NCBI GenBank assembly: GCA_951801155.1
Contig: CATOLK010000013.1
Location: forward strand, 1 to 14,216
Direction: 5' to 3'
Origin: an uncultured Rickettsiales bacterium
GTDB taxonomy: Bacteria; Pseudomonadota; Alphaproteobacteria; Rickettsiales; UBA1997
DNA: 14,216 bases
Shown here: positions 13,427-14,216 of the stretch, in pieces
Numbering within the stretch: the first letter of the stretch is position 1
How the letters are laid out: every line of letters starts with the position of its first letter
The notes under the pieces: generated by a model
Seen by the model: the letters and a program-made list of their open reading frames with translations, nothing else
Database searches by the model: none
Told to the model about the DNA's origin: nothing
Position numbers and translations under genes: made by a program

Positions 13427-14216
13427 CTATTTTCCTTCAAGTTCATTATAAGGTCTGATATTAGCATTCTGCTGTTCATTTATAGCATTATTAGCATCCT
13501 CAAGATTATCAACAAAAGCGTTTTGTTGCTCCTGTCGTTTTCTTAATTCATAAGCATCTAGTTTATCACTTATTTTTTTACTGAGTGCAAACCTTCTTTT
13601 TATTTTATTTTTTAAACTATCGTCTTCTATTATTAAATTTTTATTTGATAACAACATTAGAACTACTTCTTTATATCCATAATTAACAGCACAATGAAGT
13701 GAGGTTTCTCCTTCATTATTTTTCGCATTTATATCTATACCTGGTTGCGAAAGTAATAATTTAACTGTTTCTGTATGTCCATTTGTTGCGGCACAAATAA
13801 GTGGAGTATATCCTAAATTATCTTTTATATTTACATCTGTATTAGAATGTGAAAGTAATAGTCGAACTATTTTTATATGTCCTTCTACTGCAGCACAAAC
13901 AAATGGATTAAATCCGATATTATTTTTTGCATTTACATCTATACCTGGTTGTAAAAGTAATAATCGAACTATTTCTGCATGTCCAGATAAAGCAGCATTA
14001 TAAAGTGGAGTTTCTCCAAAAATACTTTTTGCATTTATTTCTATACCTGGCTGTGAAAGTAATAATCGAGCCATTTCTGTATTTCCATTTTCAGCAGCTT
14101 GATGAAGTGGAGTAAATCCAAAATTATCTTTTGCATTTATATCTATATTCAAAAAACTATCTTTTATTCCTTCAAGTTCTACTTCTTTTTCTTCAAATCT
14201 TCTTATTACTGATAAA
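13427..14216 (-). CDS. Ankyrin-repeat protein, 5' end cut off by the window edge
   Basis: The frame is open to the last base, so the N-terminus is missing; the TTG at 14152 is an internal Leu codon and not a convincing start. About 263 residues are visible. After a charged lead (RRFEEKEVELEG) come five consecutive 34-residue ankyrin repeats with the pattern (I/T)(D/E)(I/V)NxKxNxGxTPL, then AAxxGH and then VRLLLSQPG. A Lys/Arg-rich linker and a Gln/Asn-rich tail (QEQQNAFVDNLEDANNAINEQQ) follow. The 34-residue form with LLLSQPGIDINAK is the eukaryote-like type common in amoeba- and arthropod-associated bacteria. No signal peptide or membrane segment is visible in the part present. It is probably a protein-binding scaffold or host-directed effector; its target cannot be inferred. 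Confidence 0.88.
   Translation of the reverse strand, partial: LSVIRRFEEKEVELEGIKDSFLNIDINAKDNFGFTPLHQAAENGNTEMARLLLSQPGIEINAKSIFGETPLYNAALSGHAEIVRLLLLQPGIDVNAKNNIGFNPFVCAAVEGHIKIVRLLLSHSNTDVNIKDNLGYTPLICAATNGHTETVKLLLSQPGIDINAKNNEGETSLHCAVNYGYKEVVLMLLSNKNLIIEDDSLKNKIKRRFALSKKISDKLDAYELRKRQEQQNAFVDNLEDANNAINEQQNANIRPYNELEGK
13637..14146 (-). repeat. Five tandem 102-base units encoding the ankyrin repeats
   Basis: Units run 14146-14045, 14044-13943, 13942-13841, 13840-13739 and 13738-13637. Similarity is obvious at DNA level (for example TCTATACCTGG with GAAAGTAATAA-type blocks recurring every 102 bases), which suggests recent unit duplication. The last unit is the most diverged. Confidence 0.85.

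Noticed and set aside
13431..14181. TTCCTTCAAGTTC direct repeat at both ends of the visible ankyrin gene
   Set aside because: Thirteen bases coding for similar ELEG residues at each end; no other sign of a mobile boundary.

Overview
The window is very AT-rich (roughly three quarters or more A+T by eye). It encodes bacterial housekeeping proteins of alphaproteobacterial character together with ankyrin-repeat proteins. DNA polymerase III delta, RodA, ClpX, Lon, KdsB, a PQLHVH-type HIT protein, a Bax-inhibitor-1/YccA membrane protein and a Do-type protease, in an A+T-dominated genome with weak Shine-Dalgarno sites and three ankyrin-type proteins, point to a host-associated alphaproteobacterium of the Rickettsiales/Holosporales kind. 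That placement is inference; there is no rRNA or phylogenetic marker here to settle it. KdsB implies Kdo-containing LPS, so the organism is a Gram-negative with a real outer membrane.

Layout. At 1-125 there is a short sequence that returns, inverted, at 13136-13211. Corrected for single-base indels it reads like the C-terminal end of an IS256/Mutator transposase, so both copies look like insertion-sequence relics lying just upstream of genes. From 126 to 2290 (+) there is a two-gene unit: a BI-1/YccA-like membrane protein and a periplasmic Do (DegP/HtrA) protease. holA (2494-3516, +) follows with its own promoter. A very good sigma70-type promoter (TTGATA-17-TATAAT) then drives a secreted protein with Asn-rich tandem repeats, a coiled coil and ankyrin repeats (3587-5530). 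Its 3' end overlaps rodA (5517-6650), so the two are probably translationally coupled. After a 230-base AT-rich gap come clpX and lon (6881-10573, zero-base junction). A separate promoter then reads a hypothetical protein with a membrane hairpin and degenerate ankyrin repeats (10664-11500).

The 374-base gap 11501-11874 lies between convergent genes. It holds a rho-independent terminator, a structured AT stem and a 17-base perfect inverted repeat. On the minus strand a HIT-family protein gene (13101-12676) precedes kdsB (12654-11875). At the right edge lies the 3' part of an ankyrin-repeat gene with five 34-residue repeats, cut by the window end, followed by a long imperfect stem-loop.

Functionally the window is mostly protein quality control (Do protease, ClpX, Lon, BI-1) and cell-envelope building (RodA, KdsB), with ankyrin proteins placed among these genes. 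The most unusual item is the exported coiled-coil/ankyrin protein fused by overlap to the cell-elongation gene rodA. No CRISPR array, tRNA, rRNA or intact mobile element was seen.
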